DNA of 6,081 nt, from positions 1 through 6,081 of the forward strand of contig JACQFG010000180.1 in the NCBI GenBank assembly GCA_016200155.1, in the 5' to 3' direction. Below the pieces are notes generated by a model. The model ran no database searches and was not told where the DNA came from. It worked only from the letters and a program-made list of their open reading frames with translations. This document shows positions 4,794-6,081 of the stretch, one piece after another. A program made the translations under genes and the position numbers. Within the stretch, counting starts at the first letter, position 1; each line of letters starts with the position of its first letter. This DNA is from Planctomycetota bacterium (lineage in GTDB: Bacteria; Planctomycetota; Planctomycetia; Gemmatales; Gemmataceae).

Positions 4794-6081
4794 ATGAATA
4801 CGAATCGAATCGGCAAAAAGTGGTGGCTGCTGACGGCGGCGGGCCTGACGCTCGCCTGTTTCGTGCTCACCCTGTCGCATGACGGCGCCGCGCAGACTAC
4901 CAAGAAAGCCGACCCAAAGGCGAAAACCAAGGACAAGGACAAAGCCAAGGAAGACACCACGGAATCTCCCAAGAAGGAAAAAGCCGAACCGCCTCCCTCG
5001 ACCTTCCCGGCCCGCAGGGACATCGTCGAAGGCAGCAAGCTGGCCCCGCTCGTCGCCATGATCGATGAGCACATCACCAAGGGCTGGAAGGGCAACAGCA
5101 CCTATCCGTCCGAGCGCTGCACCGATCACGAGTTCATCCGCCGAGCCTCGATCGACATCATCGGCCGCATCCCGACTCCCAAGGAAGTCGATGCGTTCAT
5201 GAAGCACGGCGAGTCGACGCGCCGCTCCTGGCTCGTCAACGCCATGCTCGACGGCAAGGAATACGACAATGGCCGGGAATATGCCCAGAACTTCGCGAAC
5301 CTCTGGACCGTGAACTTGATGACCCGCAGCGGTTCGGGCAAGCACTACCAGGCCCAGATGAACGATTGGCTCTACGACCAGTTCAAGGGGGACGAAAAGA
5401 ATGCTCCCGATTGGTCCCGCAGCGCCCGCGCCTTGATCGCGGTCCAGGGCGACACCAACAAGGGCGACGGCCGGGCCGCCAACTACCTGCTGCACAACCT
5501 CGGCGAAGCCCAGAACGCCAACGTGCGCGACAAGAACGGCAAGTTCGACATGGTCCCTGCCACCTCGCGGACCACGCGCCTCTTCCTCGGCATCCGCACC
5601 CAGTGCGTCCAGTGCCATGATCACCCCTTCAACGGTGAATGGCGCCAGGACCACTTCTGGGGCATCAATACCTTCCTCCGCCAGATCGACACCAAGGGCA
5701 CCCAGGGCAACGCCCGGCCGGTCATGTTCGCCGCCAAGAAGAAACAAAAGGGCGTCGTCGGCACCGAGGAGTTCACCCTCTCCGATAACAAGTCGTTCAA
5801 CGCCAACGGCCTCATCAGCTTCGAACGCCGCAACGGCATCGTCTTCTTCACCGACGCCTTCATGCTCGATCCGCTCAAGAAGGTCCCCAAGAAAGCCGAG
5901 AGCCCACGCCGCGAAATCCTGGCAGGGTACGTCACCAGCAGCCCGTGGTTCGCCAAGGCGTTCGTCAATCGCACCTGGGGCCACTTCTTCGGCACCAGCT
6001 TCACCAAGGGCCCGGTCGATGATTTCCACGAGCAGAACCCGGTCTCGCATCCCGAATTGCTCGACAAGCTCGCCGAGATGT
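4794..6081 (+). CDS. Secreted DUF1549/DUF1553 (PSCyt2-PSD1) protein, 3' end missing
   Basis: This is the first 429 codons of an exported planctomycete-type protein of unknown function; the window ends before the stop codon. Residues 8-27 are a positively charged, hydrophobic signal sequence (KKWWLLTAAG...), with possible cleavage after GAA (31-33). A Cys at 22 has a poor lipobox context. Residues 37-66 form a Lys-rich linker, the likely spacer before the folded part. The DUF1549 region spans about 80-300 and contains CVQCHDHPF (271-279), the cytochrome-c-like CxxCH typical of the family. From about 375 the DUF1553 region begins, with AFVNRTWGHFFG (393-404) and DDFHEQNPVSHPELLDKLAE. No PSCyt1 domain precedes DUF1549, so this is the short architecture. 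In planctomycetes such genes are often followed by a DUF1501 gene, which would lie outside the window. AGGAG (4781-4785) lies 8 bases before the ATG and supports the start. Confidence 0.92.
   Translation, partial: MNTNRIGKKWWLLTAAGLTLACFVLTLSHDGAAQTTKKADPKAKTKDKDKAKEDTTESPKKEKAEPPPSTFPARRDIVEGSKLAPLVAMIDEHITKGWKGNSTYPSERCTDHEFIRRASIDIIGRIPTPKEVDAFMKHGESTRRSWLVNAMLDGKEYDNGREYAQNFANLWTVNLMTRSGSGKHYQAQMNDWLYDQFKGDEKNAPDWSRSARALIAVQGDTNKGDGRAANYLLHNLGEAQNANVRDKNGKFDMVPATSRTTRLFLGIRTQCVQCHDHPFNGEWRQDHFWGINTFLRQIDTKGTQGNARPVMFAAKKKQKGVVGTEEFTLSDNKSFNANGLISFERRNGIVFFTDAFMLDPLKKVPKKAESPRREILAGYVTSSPWFAKAFVNRTWGHFFGTSFTKGPVDDFHEQNPVSHPELLDKLAEM

Noticed and set aside
4776..6050. 424-codon minus-strand open frame
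   Set aside because: It is antisense to the DUF1549/DUF1553 gene and owes its length to high GC codon bias. It has no recognisable motifs.

Overview
This window looks like part of a Planctomycetes chromosome. The sequence is GC-rich. It ends in the start of a secreted DUF1549/DUF1553 (PSCyt2-PSD1) protein, a family greatly expanded in planctomycetes, and it carries two small proteins that I associate with that phylum only from memory. Genes are mostly single transcription units facing different ways, separated by spacers full of short-period repeats. I see no phage, IS element, CRISPR array, tRNA or rRNA.

Layout, left to right. Positions 1-322 hold no gene: two short-period repeat clusters, then a terminator serving the minus-strand csrA (323-535). 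Positions 536-1014 are the csrA leader, with a candidate promoter at 736-764, plus the 3' flank of a minus-strand ROK-family sugar kinase (1015-1989). The kinase and a plus-strand GT39/ArnT-like membrane glycosyltransferase (2139-3869) are divergent, and a 9-nt-period inverted repeat lies in their shared 5' region. The glycosyltransferase gene carries an in-frame palindromic element at 3059-3096. It ends at a perfect 29-bp inverted repeat followed by a T-run (3880-3950). A small basic protein (4021-4257, plus) and a Cys-rich small protein (4263-4604, minus) converge with only 5 bases between their stop codons. A near-consensus sigma-70 promoter (4698-4727) drives the DUF1549/DUF1553 gene, which starts at 4794 and runs off the window.

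The genes do not form an obvious pathway. CsrA is a global post-transcriptional regulator, the ROK protein probably phosphorylates a hexose, the GT39 protein probably moves a sugar from a polyprenyl carrier at the membrane, and the last gene encodes an exported protein of unknown role. I find no convincing new multi-gene system. The most interesting signal is the repeat content. Four intergenic clusters share a CACGRA core spaced every 8-9 nt; two of them form hairpins ending in T-runs, and one appears to supply the ribosome binding site of the ROK gene. A different GC-rich palindrome is translated inside the glycosyltransferase.
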